Shown: positions 7,844-16,314 of the stretch, piece by piece | Layout: every line of letters begins with the position of its first letter | Numbering within the stretch: position 1 is the stretch's first letter | Assembly: GCF_003202235.1 (NCBI RefSeq) | Contig: NZ_MASU01000019.1 | Location: 44,852 to 108,851, forward strand | Direction: 5' to 3' | Origin: Prauserella flavalba | GTDB lineage: Bacteria > Actinomycetota > Actinomycetes > Mycobacteriales > Pseudonocardiaceae | DNA length: 64,000 nt | Program-made: the position numbers and the translations under genes | Notes under the pieces: generated by a model | Database searches by the model: none | Told to the model about the DNA's origin: nothing | Seen by the model: the letters and a program-made list of their open reading frames with translations, nothing else

Positions 7844-8592
7844 CCTCGCTGACGGGCAAAGTCGCCATCGTCACCGGAGCCGGCCGCGGCCTGGGCCGGG
7901 CCATGGCCGAGGCGCTGGCCGAGGCGGGAGCCCGGGTCACCGTGGCCGCCCGTACGGCGACGGAATTGGACCGGTTCGTGGCCGAGCAGCGGGAGGCGGG
8001 CCGCGAGGCGCTCGCCTGCCCCACCGACATCACCGACGCGGCCGCCGTTGAGCGCATGGCCGAGGCGACGGTGGAGCGGTTCGGGCAGGTCGACATCCTG
8101 GTGAACAACTCGGGGATCGTGGCCACCACACCGCTGCTGGACCAGGAACCCGGCGAGTGGGACCGCGTGATCGCCACCAACCTGCGCGGCGTCTACCTGG
8201 CGACCCGTGCGGTGGGCAGGCACTTCGTGGCGCAGAAGTCCGGCAAGGTCGTCAACATCGCGTCGAACTTCGCGTTGCAGGGCGTCGCCCACCACGCCGC
8301 CTACTCGGCGTCCAAGGCCGGGGTGCTCGCGTTCACCAGGTCGATGGCGATCGAGTGGGCCCGCTACGGCATCCAGGTCAACGCCATCGCACCCGGCTAC
8401 TTCGCCACCGACCTCAACGCCGACATGCGCGCCGACGCCGCGGCGACCGAGAAGGTGCTCAAGGCGATCCCGGCGAGACGGATGGGTGAGACCGGCGAGA
8501 TCAAGCCGTGGCTGCTGCTGCTCGCCGGCCCGGAGTCGGACTTCATGACCGGCGAGCACATCGTGCTCGACGGCGGCCAGACCGTCCGATAA
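7840..8592 (+). CDS. Short-chain dehydrogenase/reductase, BadH/FabG-like
   Basis: NAD(P)-dependent alcohol/ketone oxidoreductase of 250 residues. The cofactor motif TGAGRGLG is at about residues 12-19. VNNSG occurs where NNAG is usual. The catalytic Ser is in NIASNFA and the Tyr/Lys pair in YSASK. It is coupled by ATGA to the acyl-CoA dehydrogenase gene and followed after 33 nt by the hydroxyacyl-CoA dehydrogenases. A separate SDR in addition to two 3-hydroxyacyl-CoA dehydrogenases suggests a distinct hydroxy substrate. In cyclohexanecarboxylate pathways BadH, an SDR, oxidises 2-hydroxycyclohexanecarboxyl-CoA. That role is inference; SDR sequence alone does not fix the substrate. Confidence 0.92.
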   Translation: MTSLTGKVAIVTGAGRGLGRAMAEALAEAGARVTVAARTATELDRFVAEQREAGREALACPTDITDAAAVERMAEATVERFGQVDILVNNSGIVATTPLLDQEPGEWDRVIATNLRGVYLATRAVGRHFVAQKSGKVVNIASNFALQGVAHHAAYSASKAGVLAFTRSMAIEWARYGIQVNAIAPGYFATDLNADMRADAAATEKVLKAIPARRMGETGEIKPWLLLLAGPESDFMTGEHIVLDGGQTVR

Positions 8593-8625
8593 GGACGCCC
8601 AAGCACAGAGAACGGAGACAACGAC

Positions 8626-9504
8626 GTGACTTCGCAGGAGCGCACCGTCGCGGTGCTCGGTGCCGGGACCATGGGGTCCGGCATCGCCACCGTGACGGTG
8701 CGGGCAGGCTATCGGACCCTCATCCACGACCTCGACGACGCGCGCGTCGCCCGCGGTGTGGACACCGTGCGCGGCTTCCTCGCCAAGAGCGCGAAGCTCG
8801 GCAAGCTCACCGAGGAGCAGGCCGCGGAGGCCTCGGCCCGCGTCGAGGGCACCACGGAGCTGAAGGACCTCGCGGGTGCGGGCGTGGTGATCGAGGCGAT
8901 CTTCGAGGACCTCGCCGCCAAGCGCGACCTCTTCGGCAGGCTCGACGACATCGTCGGCAAGGACACGCTCTTCCACACCAACACCTCGACGCTGTCGGTG
9001 ACCGGCATCGCGGCGGGCTCGGCGCTGCCCGAGCGCGTCGTCGGCACGCACTACTGCAATCCGGCACCGCTGATGAAGCTCGTCGAGGTGGCCGACGGCA
9101 GGCACACGGCGAGCTGGGCGCACGAGGCGACGATCGAGTTCCTCGCCTCCGTCGGCAAGACCACCGTGGTCACCAAGGACCGGCCGGGCTTCATCGTCAA
9201 CCGCTTCCTCATTCCGTGGGAGAACAGCTGCATCCAGGCGCTGGAGAACGGCCTGGGCACCAAGGAGTCGATCGACGCGGCCGTCACCGGTGCGCTCGGG
9301 CACCCGATGGGCCCGTTCAAGCTGCTCGACGTGGTGGGGCTCGACATCCACCAGCAGGTGGCGACGAGGCTCTACGAGCAGCTGCGCGACCCGAAGTTCT
9401 TCCCGCCGCCCATGGTCGACCGGATGGTCGCGGCGGGCGATCTCGGCCGCAAGACCGGGCGCGGCTTCTACACCTACGACGACAACCGCCTGTTCGGTTC
9501 CTGA
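8626..9504 (+). CDS. 3-hydroxyacyl-CoA dehydrogenase (first of a tandem pair)
   Basis: NAD-dependent oxidation of a 3-hydroxyacyl-CoA. 292 residues from a GTG preceded by GGAGA. The N-terminal Rossmann motif is VLGAGTMGSGIA and the nucleotide domain continues with VIEAIFED. The catalytic His is in GTHYCNPAPLMK, where most homologues have HFFNP. The dimerisation domain begins after VTKDRPGFIVNR and ends with KTGRGFYTY. It is a single-domain enzyme of normal length, not a FadB fusion. The next gene is a clear paralogue, so this looks like a tandem duplication with specialisation, perhaps for successive intermediates of one pathway. Confidence 0.94.
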   Translation: MTSQERTVAVLGAGTMGSGIATVTVRAGYRTLIHDLDDARVARGVDTVRGFLAKSAKLGKLTEEQAAEASARVEGTTELKDLAGAGVVIEAIFEDLAAKRDLFGRLDDIVGKDTLFHTNTSTLSVTGIAAGSALPERVVGTHYCNPAPLMKLVEVADGRHTASWAHEATIEFLASVGKTTVVTKDRPGFIVNRFLIPWENSCIQALENGLGTKESIDAAVTGALGHPMGPFKLLDVVGLDIHQQVATRLYEQLRDPKFFPPPMVDRMVAAGDLGRKTGRGFYTYDDNRLFGS

Positions 9505-9514
9505 GGAGAGACCC

Positions 9515-10381
9515 ATGTCCGACATCCACAACGTGGCAGTGCTGGGCTTCGGCACGATGGGCGCCGGGATCGTGCAGGTCGTGGCGGCCTCCGGCCGGGA
9601 GGTCACCGTGCTGGAGGCCGACCAGGCCCGCGCCGACGCCGGGCTTGACCGCCTGCGGTCCTTCCTCGACGGCGGCGTCCAGCGGGGCAAGCTCACCGAG
9701 TCCGGCCGCGACGCCGTGCTGGCGCGCGTCCACCCGGTCACCGACGTCACCGCACTGGCCGGCAGCGACCTGGTGATCGAGGCCGTCACCGAGCGCGCCG
9801 ACGTCAAACGGGAACTGCTGGGCAGGGTCGCCGCCGTGGTCGCCGAGGACGCGCTGATCGTCACCAACACCTCGGCGCTGTCGGTGACCGACCTCGCCGG
9901 AGCCGTGTCGAACCCGGAGCGGTTCGCGGGGCTGCACTTCTTCAACCCGGCTCCGCTCATGAAGGTCGTCGAGGTGGTGCGGGCGCTGCAGAGCGGTCCG
10001 GGGGTCGTCGACCGGCTCGTGGCGTTCGTCGAGGCCATCGGCAAGGACCCGGTGGTGGTCAAGGACCGGCCGGGGTTCCTCGTCAACCACCTGCTCATGC
10101 CGTACCTCAACGACGTCATCGCCGAGTACGACGCCGAGCTCGCGAGCGCGGAGGACATCGACACCGCGATCAGGCTCGGCCTCGGCTACAAGCTGGGCCC
10201 GCTGGAGCTGCTCGACCTGATCGGGCTCGACGTGCACGAGCACGCCACGCGCAGCGCCTACGACGCGACGCTCGACCCGAGGTTCGCGCCGCCGCCGCTG
10301 CTCCAGCAGATGGTGGCCGCCGGCTACCACGGCAACAAGAACGGCCAGGGATTCCGCACGGGGAAGGGGAACGCTCAGTGA
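9515..10381 (+). CDS. 3-hydroxyacyl-CoA dehydrogenase (second of a tandem pair)
   Basis: Paralogue of the preceding gene, starting 10 nt after it at an ATG with GAGGAG upstream; 288 residues. The NAD motif is VLGFGTMGAGIV, the catalytic His segment GLHFFNPAPLMK is canonical, and VVKDRPGFLVNH opens the C-terminal domain. The end is GNKNGQGFRT. Its stop overlaps the BadI/MenB-like gene by GTGA. Both copies keep the His and the nucleotide motif, so both are probably active. If ring opening gives pimeloyl-CoA, one could serve the linear dicarboxyl-CoA beta-oxidation that follows; the division of labour is a guess. Confidence 0.94.
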   Translation: MSDIHNVAVLGFGTMGAGIVQVVAASGREVTVLEADQARADAGLDRLRSFLDGGVQRGKLTESGRDAVLARVHPVTDVTALAGSDLVIEAVTERADVKRELLGRVAAVVAEDALIVTNTSALSVTDLAGAVSNPERFAGLHFFNPAPLMKVVEVVRALQSGPGVVDRLVAFVEAIGKDPVVVKDRPGFLVNHLLMPYLNDVIAEYDAELASAEDIDTAIRLGLGYKLGPLELLDLIGLDVHEHATRSAYDATLDPRFAPPPLLQQMVAAGYHGNKNGQGFRTGKGNAQ

Positions 10382-11157
10382 CGAGCTACACGGACATCAC
10401 CGTCGACCGCGACGGCCCGGTGGTGACGATCGCGATCAACCGGCCGGACGCGGGGAACAAGTTCCGCCACGAGACGTGCCTCGAGCTCTCCGACGCGCTC
10501 CAGCGGTTCCGGCTCGACCCCGCCCTGCGGGCCGCGGTGCTCACGGGCACGGGCGAGAAGTTCTTCTGCATCGGCGGCGAGCACGAGGAGAGCACCTCGC
10601 TGGACCAGTCGCAGGTGCTGCCGATCATCGACGTGTACCAGGCCATCGACACCATCCCGAAGCCGATCGTCGCGGCGGTCAACGGCTTCGCCGTGGGTGG
10701 GGGAAACGTGCTGCACACCGTGTGCGACCTCTCGATCGCGGCGGACAACGCCGTGTTCCGCCAGGTCGGCCCGATGGTCGGCAGCTTCGACGCCGGGTAC
10801 GGCAGCTGGTACCTCGAGGACACGATCGGCCGCAAGCGCGCCAAGGAGATGTGGTACCTCAACCGCAAGTACTCCGCCAAGGAAGCGCTGGAGATGGGAC
10901 TGGTCAACGAGGTCGTCCCGGCCGCGCAGCTGCGCGAGCGGGCGGCCGAGGTGGCACGCGAGCTGACCACCCGCAGCCCGCTGGCGCTCGGCGGCCTCAA
11001 GGCCGCGTTCTCCGGCAAGCACAACGGCGTCTCCGGCCAGGCGCGCATGGCGCACGACCAGCTGCTGAGCGTCTACCTCACCACGCAGGAGGCCCACGAG
11101 GTGAGCGCGTCGTTCGCCGAGCGCCGCAAGCCCGACCCCGACAGGTTCTGGAAATGA
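10378..11157 (+). CDS. MenB/BadI-type crotonase, candidate 2-ketocyclohexanecarboxyl-CoA hydrolase
   Basis: Crotonase-fold protein of 259 residues from a GTG in a GTGA overlap. It lacks the paired glutamates of hydratases and instead shows the MenB/BadI pattern: GGGNVLHTVCDLSIAAD, then RQVGPMVGSFDAGYGSWYL, then EMWYLNRKYSAKEALEMG. The Asp in SFDAGYG corresponds to the active-site Asp of naphthoate synthase. MenB makes a carbon-carbon ring bond; BadI runs a related reverse-Claisen cleavage, opening 2-ketocyclohexanecarboxyl-CoA to pimeloyl-CoA. The acyl-CoA catabolic context with no menaquinone genes favours BadI-like ring cleavage. It would explain why the operon has no thiolase. Subfamily recognition is good; the exact substrate is unproven. 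Confidence 0.8.
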   Translation: MTSYTDITVDRDGPVVTIAINRPDAGNKFRHETCLELSDALQRFRLDPALRAAVLTGTGEKFFCIGGEHEESTSLDQSQVLPIIDVYQAIDTIPKPIVAAVNGFAVGGGNVLHTVCDLSIAADNAVFRQVGPMVGSFDAGYGSWYLEDTIGRKRAKEMWYLNRKYSAKEALEMGLVNEVVPAAQLRERAAEVARELTTRSPLALGGLKAAFSGKHNGVSGQARMAHDQLLSVYLTTQEAHEVSASFAERRKPDPDRFWK

Positions 11158-12110
11158 GCCCGGCCCACTCGGAGGAACAGGCCGACCTGGTCGCGATGCT
11201 CGACGCGCTGATGTCCGATGTGGACACATCGGTCGGTGACGACCGGCCCGCCGAGGTCGCCGCGCTGCGGCGGCAACTCGCCGGGCTCGGCGTGTGGACG
11301 CTCGGGGTCGCCGAGGAACTGGGCGGGGGAGGGGCCGACGACGTGCTCGCGGCCACCGCCTTCGCCCGGCTCGGCCGGTGGCACGCCGCACTCGGCTGGG
11401 CCGCCGTGCAGGCGCACGCCGCGGCGGAACTGCTGGTCGGGAATCCGGAGCTGCGGGCCCGCGTCCACACCGGGGAGATCGCCATCGCGGTCACCGAGGG
11501 CGCGCGCGTGGACGCCGCGGGGGAGACCCCGCACGTCGTCGTGCTCACCGGTGATGGAGCACGCCTGTACGAACCGGACTCGCTGACCTACCGGCCCCTG
11601 CGCCGCACCGGTCTCGACGGTGCGCTCACCCGCTCCGTCGAGCTCGTGGGCGCGGGCAGGGCGCTGGACGGTGACGTCGCCGGGGCCAGGGTGCGCCTGT
11701 GGCTCGGCGCCGCGGCGGTCGCGGCCGGGATCGCCGACGCCGCCGCCGGGGCCGCGCTCGGCTACAGCGCCACGCGGCAGCAGTTCGGCGGCCCGCTCAC
11801 CGCGTTGCCCACCGTCAGGGACTCGCTGTTCGCCTCGTCCGGCGCGGCCGCGGTGCTGCTGCGGCAGGTGTGCCAGGGCACCCCCGCGACGCCGTGGCAG
11901 GCCGCGGCCGTGCTGGACACCGCGTGCGAGTCGGCGGTCGACGCCGCCGCGAGGGCGGTGCAGTCCCACGGTGGCTACGGCTACCTCACCGAGTACCCCG
12001 TCGAGCGGCTCCTGCGCGACGCGGTGTCGCTGCGGGCGGCGACCGACACCGCGTCGGCACGCCGGGCCGGAGCCCTCGACCTCGCCGGTTCCGCGAAAGG
12101 ACAAGCATGA
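11154..12110 (+). CDS. Shortened acyl-CoA dehydrogenase-like protein
   Basis: 318 residues, clearly shorter than the roughly 380-410 of standard acyl-CoA dehydrogenases. The C-terminal helical domain is recognisable: YSATRQQFGGPL, then AVQSHGGYGYLTEYPVERLLRDA. The middle beta domain is abbreviated and the TEPGSGSD-type flavin/substrate motif is missing (only AIAVTEGARVD remains). Such reduced subunits occur in heteromeric actinobacterial dehydrogenases, such as the FadE pairs of steroid side-chain breakdown, where one partner binds FAD and the other completes the site. It overlaps its neighbours by ATGA on both sides. A heteromer with the dehydrogenase at 6620 is plausible but not shown. Confidence 0.82.
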   Translation: MSPAHSEEQADLVAMLDALMSDVDTSVGDDRPAEVAALRRQLAGLGVWTLGVAEELGGGGADDVLAATAFARLGRWHAALGWAAVQAHAAAELLVGNPELRARVHTGEIAIAVTEGARVDAAGETPHVVVLTGDGARLYEPDSLTYRPLRRTGLDGALTRSVELVGAGRALDGDVAGARVRLWLGAAAVAAGIADAAAGAALGYSATRQQFGGPLTALPTVRDSLFASSGAAAVLLRQVCQGTPATPWQAAAVLDTACESAVDAAARAVQSHGGYGYLTEYPVERLLRDAVSLRAATDTASARRAGALDLAGSAKGQA

Positions 12111-13774
12111 GCTCCTCACTCGCCGAGCTGCTGGGCGGCCAGCACACACCGCTCACCGACGCCGACGCCGAGGCGTTCCGCGCCGCCGGCTTGTGGCAGA
12201 ACCGCACCCTGCGCTCCGTCCTCACCGACGTCGCCGACCGGTACCCCGAGCGCACCGCGCTCGTCGGGTACCGCACCGGCAAGCCCGTGGCGCGGCAGAG
12301 CTACCGCGAGCTGGACGCGGCCGCGCACCACGCCGCGGCCGCGCTCGCGAGCCTCGGCGTCGGCCGCGGTGACGCGGTGGTGCTGATGCTGCCGAACTGG
12401 ATCGAGTACGCCGCACTGTTGTTCGGCATCAACGAACTCGGCGCGATCTACGCCGGGATCCCCGTGTCCTACGGCGAGCGGCAGGCGGCGGCGATCCTGC
12501 GGCGCAGCAAGGCGAAAGTACTCGTGATTCCCCGGTCGTGGCGCAGCACCGACCACCTCGGGCTCTCCCGCACGCTGCGCGCCGAGCTGCCGCACCTGGA
12601 GACCGTGGTGGTCCTCGACGACGACCCCGCCGGCCTCGGGGACGGCGAGGTGCTCTGGTCGTCGCTCGCCGAGGTCGAGTCTCGCGAGATCGAACCGCCG
12701 GACCCCGGCGAGATCTGCTACCTCGGCTTCACCTCGGGCACCACGGGAGAGCCCAAGGGCGCGATGCACAACCACGACACGCTGCTGCACGACGCGCAGG
12801 CCCTTGCCGACCACCTCGGGCACTCGACGTTCGGCGACCCGATGGTGCAGCTCGTCGCCTCGCCGGTCGGCCACCACACCGGCTTCATGTGGGGCGTGCT
12901 GTTCACCGTCCACCTCGCGGGCACCGGCGTGCACGTCGACCGGTGGGACCCGACGTGGGGCGCCGAGGTGATCCGCGAGGAACGCATCACCGCGTTCTTC
13001 GGCGCCCCGACGTTCCTCCAGGACATGATGCGCACCGACCTCGTGGGCGACCCCGACTGCCCGCTGGAATGCCTCGTGATCGCGGGCTCGCCCGTGCCGA
13101 GGACGCTCCCGGCCAAGGCGGGCGCGGCGTTCGGCGCCTACATCGCCCCGGCCTGGGGGATGACGGAATGCGGGATCACGATCTCCTGCACTCCCAAGGA
13201 ACCCGACGCCATCCAGCTCACCGACGGCTCGGTGTTCGCGGGCTCGGCGGCTCGGGTGGTGGACGCGCAGGGCAAGGACGTACCACCGGGTGTGACCGGT
13301 GAACTGCTGGTGAAGGGCCCCAGCATGACGCTCGGCTACTACGACCGTCCGGATGCGACGGACGCGGCGTTCCTTCCCGGACTGTGGTTCAGGACAGGCG
13401 ACACCGCGAGCCTCGACGAGCACGGCTGGCTCTCGCTGCGCGGGCGGAGCAAGGACATCATCATCCGCGGCGGGGAGAACATCCCGGTCACGGACGTCGA
13501 GACGCTGCTCTTCGACCACCCCGACGTGCTCAACGCGGCGGTGGTGGCCTACCCCGACGAGCGGCTCGGTGAGCGGGCGTGCGCGGTGCTCGTGTTGCGC
13601 GAGGGCGCGACGCTGGACCTGCCGGGGCTGTGCGACCACCTGCTCGCGCAGGGACTGTCGAAGCACTATCTGCCGGAACGGCTCGTGCTGCTCGACGAGC
13701 TGCCGGTGACGCAGAGCGGCAAGATCCAGAAGTTCAAGCTCCGGGAGCTCGTCACCTCGGCGAGCGGGGACTGA
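12107..13774 (+). CDS. AMP-dependent acyl-CoA ligase (cyclohexanecarboxylate-CoA ligase-like)
   Basis: ATP-dependent activation of a carboxylic acid to its CoA thioester through an acyl-adenylate. The ATG at 12107 (MSSSLAELLGG) gives 555 residues; the longer upstream frame is not real sequence. The phosphate loop FTSGTTGEPKGAM is at about residue 208. The A5 segment is AWGMTECG. The hinge motif is GRSKDIIIRGGENI, and the catalytic Lys is in TQSGKIQKFKL near the end. All catalytic signatures are present. The overall pattern is like ligases annotated as AliA, but specificity cannot be assigned from motifs. It overlaps the upstream gene by ATGA and is followed 10 nt later by an AMACR-like gene. 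Confidence 0.92.
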   Translation: MSSSLAELLGGQHTPLTDADAEAFRAAGLWQNRTLRSVLTDVADRYPERTALVGYRTGKPVARQSYRELDAAAHHAAAALASLGVGRGDAVVLMLPNWIEYAALLFGINELGAIYAGIPVSYGERQAAAILRRSKAKVLVIPRSWRSTDHLGLSRTLRAELPHLETVVVLDDDPAGLGDGEVLWSSLAEVESREIEPPDPGEICYLGFTSGTTGEPKGAMHNHDTLLHDAQALADHLGHSTFGDPMVQLVASPVGHHTGFMWGVLFTVHLAGTGVHVDRWDPTWGAEVIREERITAFFGAPTFLQDMMRTDLVGDPDCPLECLVIAGSPVPRTLPAKAGAAFGAYIAPAWGMTECGITISCTPKEPDAIQLTDGSVFAGSAARVVDAQGKDVPPGVTGELLVKGPSMTLGYYDRPDATDAAFLPGLWFRTGDTASLDEHGWLSLRGRSKDIIIRGGENIPVTDVETLLFDHPDVLNAAVVAYPDERLGERACAVLVLREGATLDLPGLCDHLLAQGLSKHYLPERLVLLDELPVTQSGKIQKFKLRELVTSASGD

Positions 13775-13784
13775 GGGGCACGAC

Positions 13785-14927
13785 ATGACAACGACCGCCG
13801 ACCGGCGGCCGCTCGCCGGCGTGCGCGTGCTCGACCTCTCGACGCTGCTGCCGGGGCCGCTCGGCACGCTCCTGCTCGCGGAGGCCGGTGCCGACGTGAT
13901 CAAGATCGAGCGGCCCGGCCCGGGTGACGAGATGCGTTCCTACCAGCCGAAACTCGGTGAGGCGAGCGCGAACTACGCCGTGCTCAACCGCGGCAAGCGG
14001 GCGTTCGCCGCGGACCTCAAGGACCCGGCCGACCGTGACCGCGTGCTCGCGCTCGCGGCCCGCGCCGACGTGGTGATGGAGCAGTTCCGGCCGGGCGTGG
14101 CCGAGCGCCTCGGCCTCGGCTACGACCAGGTCCGCGCGCTGAACCCGGGCGTCGTCTACTGCTCGATCACCGGGTACGGCCAGCGCGGCCCCCACGCGGC
14201 CAGGGCAGGGCACGACCTGAACTACCTGGCCGAGTCCGGGCTCCTCGGCGTGGTCACCGACGGCACGGGCGCGCCGCAGCTGCCCGTGTCCGTCCTCGCC
14301 GACATCGCGGGCGGCACCTACCCTGCGGTGGTGAACATCCTGCTCGCCCTGCGGCAGCGGGACCTCACCGGCGAGGGTTCGCACCTCGACGTCTCGATGG
14401 CGCACAACCTCCAGGTGCTCGCCTACGGCTACTTCGCGACCCACCAGGGCAGCGGACGCTGGCCGGAGCCGAGCGCCGAACTGCTCACCGGAGGCAGCCC
14501 GCGCTACCACGTCTACTCCACTTCGGACGGACGACACGTCGCCGTCGCGGCCTTGGAGCAGAAGTTCTGGGACCGCCTGGTGGAGCTCATCGACCTGCCG
14601 CCGCGCTTCGCCGCCGACGAGGGGCAGGAGCGGGCCGTGATCGACGCTGTCGCCGAGCGCATCGGTGCCCACCCCGCCGAGCACTGGCGCAAGGTGTTCG
14701 ACGGCGAGGACGTCTGCACCACCGTGGTCGCGACGTTCGACGAGGCGGTCGAGGCCGGGCTGGTGGAGCCGGACCGGCCCGAGCGGCTCACCGGGCCCGG
14801 CTTCGACGTCGGCACCCTGCGCAGTCCGGTCGATCCGGCGTTGCGTGGCGAACCATGCGCGCTCGGCTATCCCGCGCTGGAACCGCTGCCCACCGAGGCC
14901 GGGCGGCTCTGGTCAACCGAATCCTGA
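13785..14927 (+). CDS. CaiB-family protein, alpha-methylacyl-CoA racemase-like
   Basis: 380-residue CaiB/BaiF-fold protein starting GVRVLDLSTLLPGPLGTLLL with EAGADVIKIERPG. The segment RAGHDLNYLAESGLLGV closely resembles the GHD-N-Y active-site stretch of alpha-methylacyl-CoA racemases, and the Asp in SVLADIAGGTY matches their second catalytic acid. It therefore more likely epimerises the C2 centre of an acyl-CoA than transfers CoA. Such a step makes both stereoisomers available to a stereospecific acyl-CoA dehydrogenase, which fits a branched or ring-substituted acid. It differs from the CoA-transferase at 4589. A CoA-transferase role is not excluded. Confidence 0.85.
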   Translation: MTTTADRRPLAGVRVLDLSTLLPGPLGTLLLAEAGADVIKIERPGPGDEMRSYQPKLGEASANYAVLNRGKRAFAADLKDPADRDRVLALAARADVVMEQFRPGVAERLGLGYDQVRALNPGVVYCSITGYGQRGPHAARAGHDLNYLAESGLLGVVTDGTGAPQLPVSVLADIAGGTYPAVVNILLALRQRDLTGEGSHLDVSMAHNLQVLAYGYFATHQGSGRWPEPSAELLTGGSPRYHVYSTSDGRHVAVAALEQKFWDRLVELIDLPPRFAADEGQERAVIDAVAERIGAHPAEHWRKVFDGEDVCTTVVATFDEAVEAGLVEPDRPERLTGPGFDVGTLRSPVDPALRGEPCALGYPALEPLPTEAGRLWSTES

Positions 14928-14938
14928 AAGGACAGTCC

Positions 14939-15922
14939 GTGCGCGCAGTACAGGTCACCGAGTTCGGCCCGCCGAGCGGCCTCACCGTCGCCGAGGTACC
15001 CGATCCCGAGCCGGGGCCAGGAGAGGTCGTCGTCGAGGTCGCGGCCGCCGGGGTCAACTTCCCCGACATCCTCGTGGTCGAGGGCACGTACCAGAACCTG
15101 CCGGAGCGGCCGTTCAGCCCCGGCAAGGAGGCGGCGGGCACCGTTGTCGCGGTCGGCGAGGGGGTCGAGCGGCTGACCGTGGGGCAGCGGGTGCTCACGC
15201 TCGTCGAGTACGGGGCTTTCACCGAGCGGTTGCTCGTGCCCGAGGAACTGGTGGTGGAGATCCCGGACGCGATCTCGTTCGAGGAGGCCGCCGCGTTCGG
15301 CCTCGTCTACAGCACTGCCCACTTCGGGCTGGTGCGCAGAGCGCGGCTGCGGGCCGGGGAGTGGGTGCTCGTCACCGGGGCGGGCGGCGGTGTCGGTTCG
15401 GCCGGTGTGCAGCTCGCGAAGGCGCTCGGCGCGAGGGTGATCGCGCTCGCCCGCGACGAGGAGCGCGCGGAGCTGGCTCGGGCCCAGGGCGCCGACGTCG
15501 CGCTGATCTCCGACGTCACGACACTGCGGGACGATTTGCTGCGCGTGACCGACGGCCACGGCGTGGACGTCACGCTGGAGATGGTCGGCGGTGACGTCTT
15601 CAGCCAGATCGTGCGGGCCACCGCGTGGGAGGGTCGCGTGGTGATCGTCGGCTTCGCGGCCGGAACGCAGAACCCGATCAAGCCGGGGCACCTGCTGGTG
15701 AAGAACATCGCGGTGCTGGGCCTGCAGAGCAGCGACTACCGCGACCGCACGCCGGCGCTCATGCGCTCGACGATGGAGGAGATGCTCCAGCTCTACGTCG
15801 AAGGCAGGCTCACGATCCCGGTCGACGCGGTGTTCCCGCTGAGCAAGACCGGCGACGCGCTCCAGGCGGTCAAGGACGGCGGGATCAAGGGCAAGCTCGT
15901 GATCGTCCCCGAGCGGTCGTGA
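14939..15922 (+). CDS. Zinc-independent NADPH:quinone oxidoreductase-type MDR protein
   Basis: Medium-chain dehydrogenase/reductase of 327 residues from the GTG at 14939, 6 nt after AAAGGAC. The GroES-like domain begins MRAVQVTEFGPPSGLTVAEV and has GVNFPDILVVEG. The NADPH motif is VTGAGGGVGSAGVQLAKALG. No structural or catalytic zinc cysteines are seen. Family members reduce quinones or 2-enoyl compounds. As the last gene of the operon it could reduce an unsaturated intermediate or an off-path enoyl-CoA. Start sites further upstream would run into the preceding gene and lack a ribosome site. Confidence 0.9.
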   Translation: MRAVQVTEFGPPSGLTVAEVPDPEPGPGEVVVEVAAAGVNFPDILVVEGTYQNLPERPFSPGKEAAGTVVAVGEGVERLTVGQRVLTLVEYGAFTERLLVPEELVVEIPDAISFEEAAAFGLVYSTAHFGLVRRARLRAGEWVLVTGAGGGVGSAGVQLAKALGARVIALARDEERAELARAQGADVALISDVTTLRDDLLRVTDGHGVDVTLEMVGGDVFSQIVRATAWEGRVVIVGFAAGTQNPIKPGHLLVKNIAVLGLQSSDYRDRTPALMRSTMEEMLQLYVEGRLTIPVDAVFPLSKTGDALQAVKDGGIKGKLVIVPERS

Positions 15923-15964
15923 CGCGGCGCGCCGGGGGATCGCGGAGACGGGACACGTAGCGAG

Positions 15965-16008
15965 TGGGTGGGTTGCCCGGACCTCCCCGTCCCGTGACAA
16001 CCCACCCA
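15965..16008. terminator. Stem-loop between convergent genes
   Basis: A perfect 11-bp inverted repeat TGGGTGGGTTG (15965-15975) / CAACCCACCCA (15998-16008) with a 22-nt loop lies between the end of the acyl-CoA operon and the end of the convergent small secreted-protein gene. It has no clear T run, so a factor-independent terminator is plausible but not certain. Confidence 0.55.
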
Positions 16009-16056
16009 GCCCGTTGAACCGAAGAAGGAATGTGTGTGCGACGCTACCGGTTCTCG

Positions 16057-16314
16057 CTACGCCGGGACGGAGCCCAGCGCACCCTGCACGATCGACGGGA
16101 TCGCACCGGCCCAGGCCGAGCTGACCGCGCCGAACACTCCCGCGCCGAGGTGCGTACCGGACTCGTTCCAGGCGTTGACGTAGTCGGCGCCGGTCGGGTT
16201 GGACGGAACCTCGGGCGGCGTCACCAGGTCGGCCGAAGCCACTCCGCCACCAAGCCCCAGCGCGGCCACGCCGATCACGGCGGCGGTAGCGGTGCGGGCA
16301 AGGGTCTTACGCAT
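16057..16314 (-). CDS. Small secreted protein with signal peptide
   Basis: 85-residue protein. The ATG at 16314 follows GAGGAG by about 7 nt; the upstream in-frame extension to 16452 has no ribosome site and is not signal-like. MRKTLARTATAAVIG opens a typical Sec signal: positive N-region, alanine/glycine-rich core and a GGGVASA cleavage site after about residue 28. The mature chain is about 57 residues, begins DLVTPPEVPSNPTG and has no cysteines. Ala/Gly-rich, weakly hydrophobic stretches (HLGAGVFGAVSSAWAGAI) make up its end. I do not recognise a domain. It is convergent with the acyl-CoA operon and separated from it by the stem-loop at 15965-16008. Confidence 0.75.
   Translation of the reverse strand: MRKTLARTATAAVIGVAALGLGGGVASADLVTPPEVPSNPTGADYVNAWNESGTHLGAGVFGAVSSAWAGAIPSIVQGALGSVPA

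Noticed and set aside
8626..10381. Possible single fused 3-hydroxyacyl-CoA dehydrogenase split by error
   Set aside because: Each gene has its own NAD motif, catalytic His and ribosome site and a full-length C-terminal domain; they are tandem paralogues.
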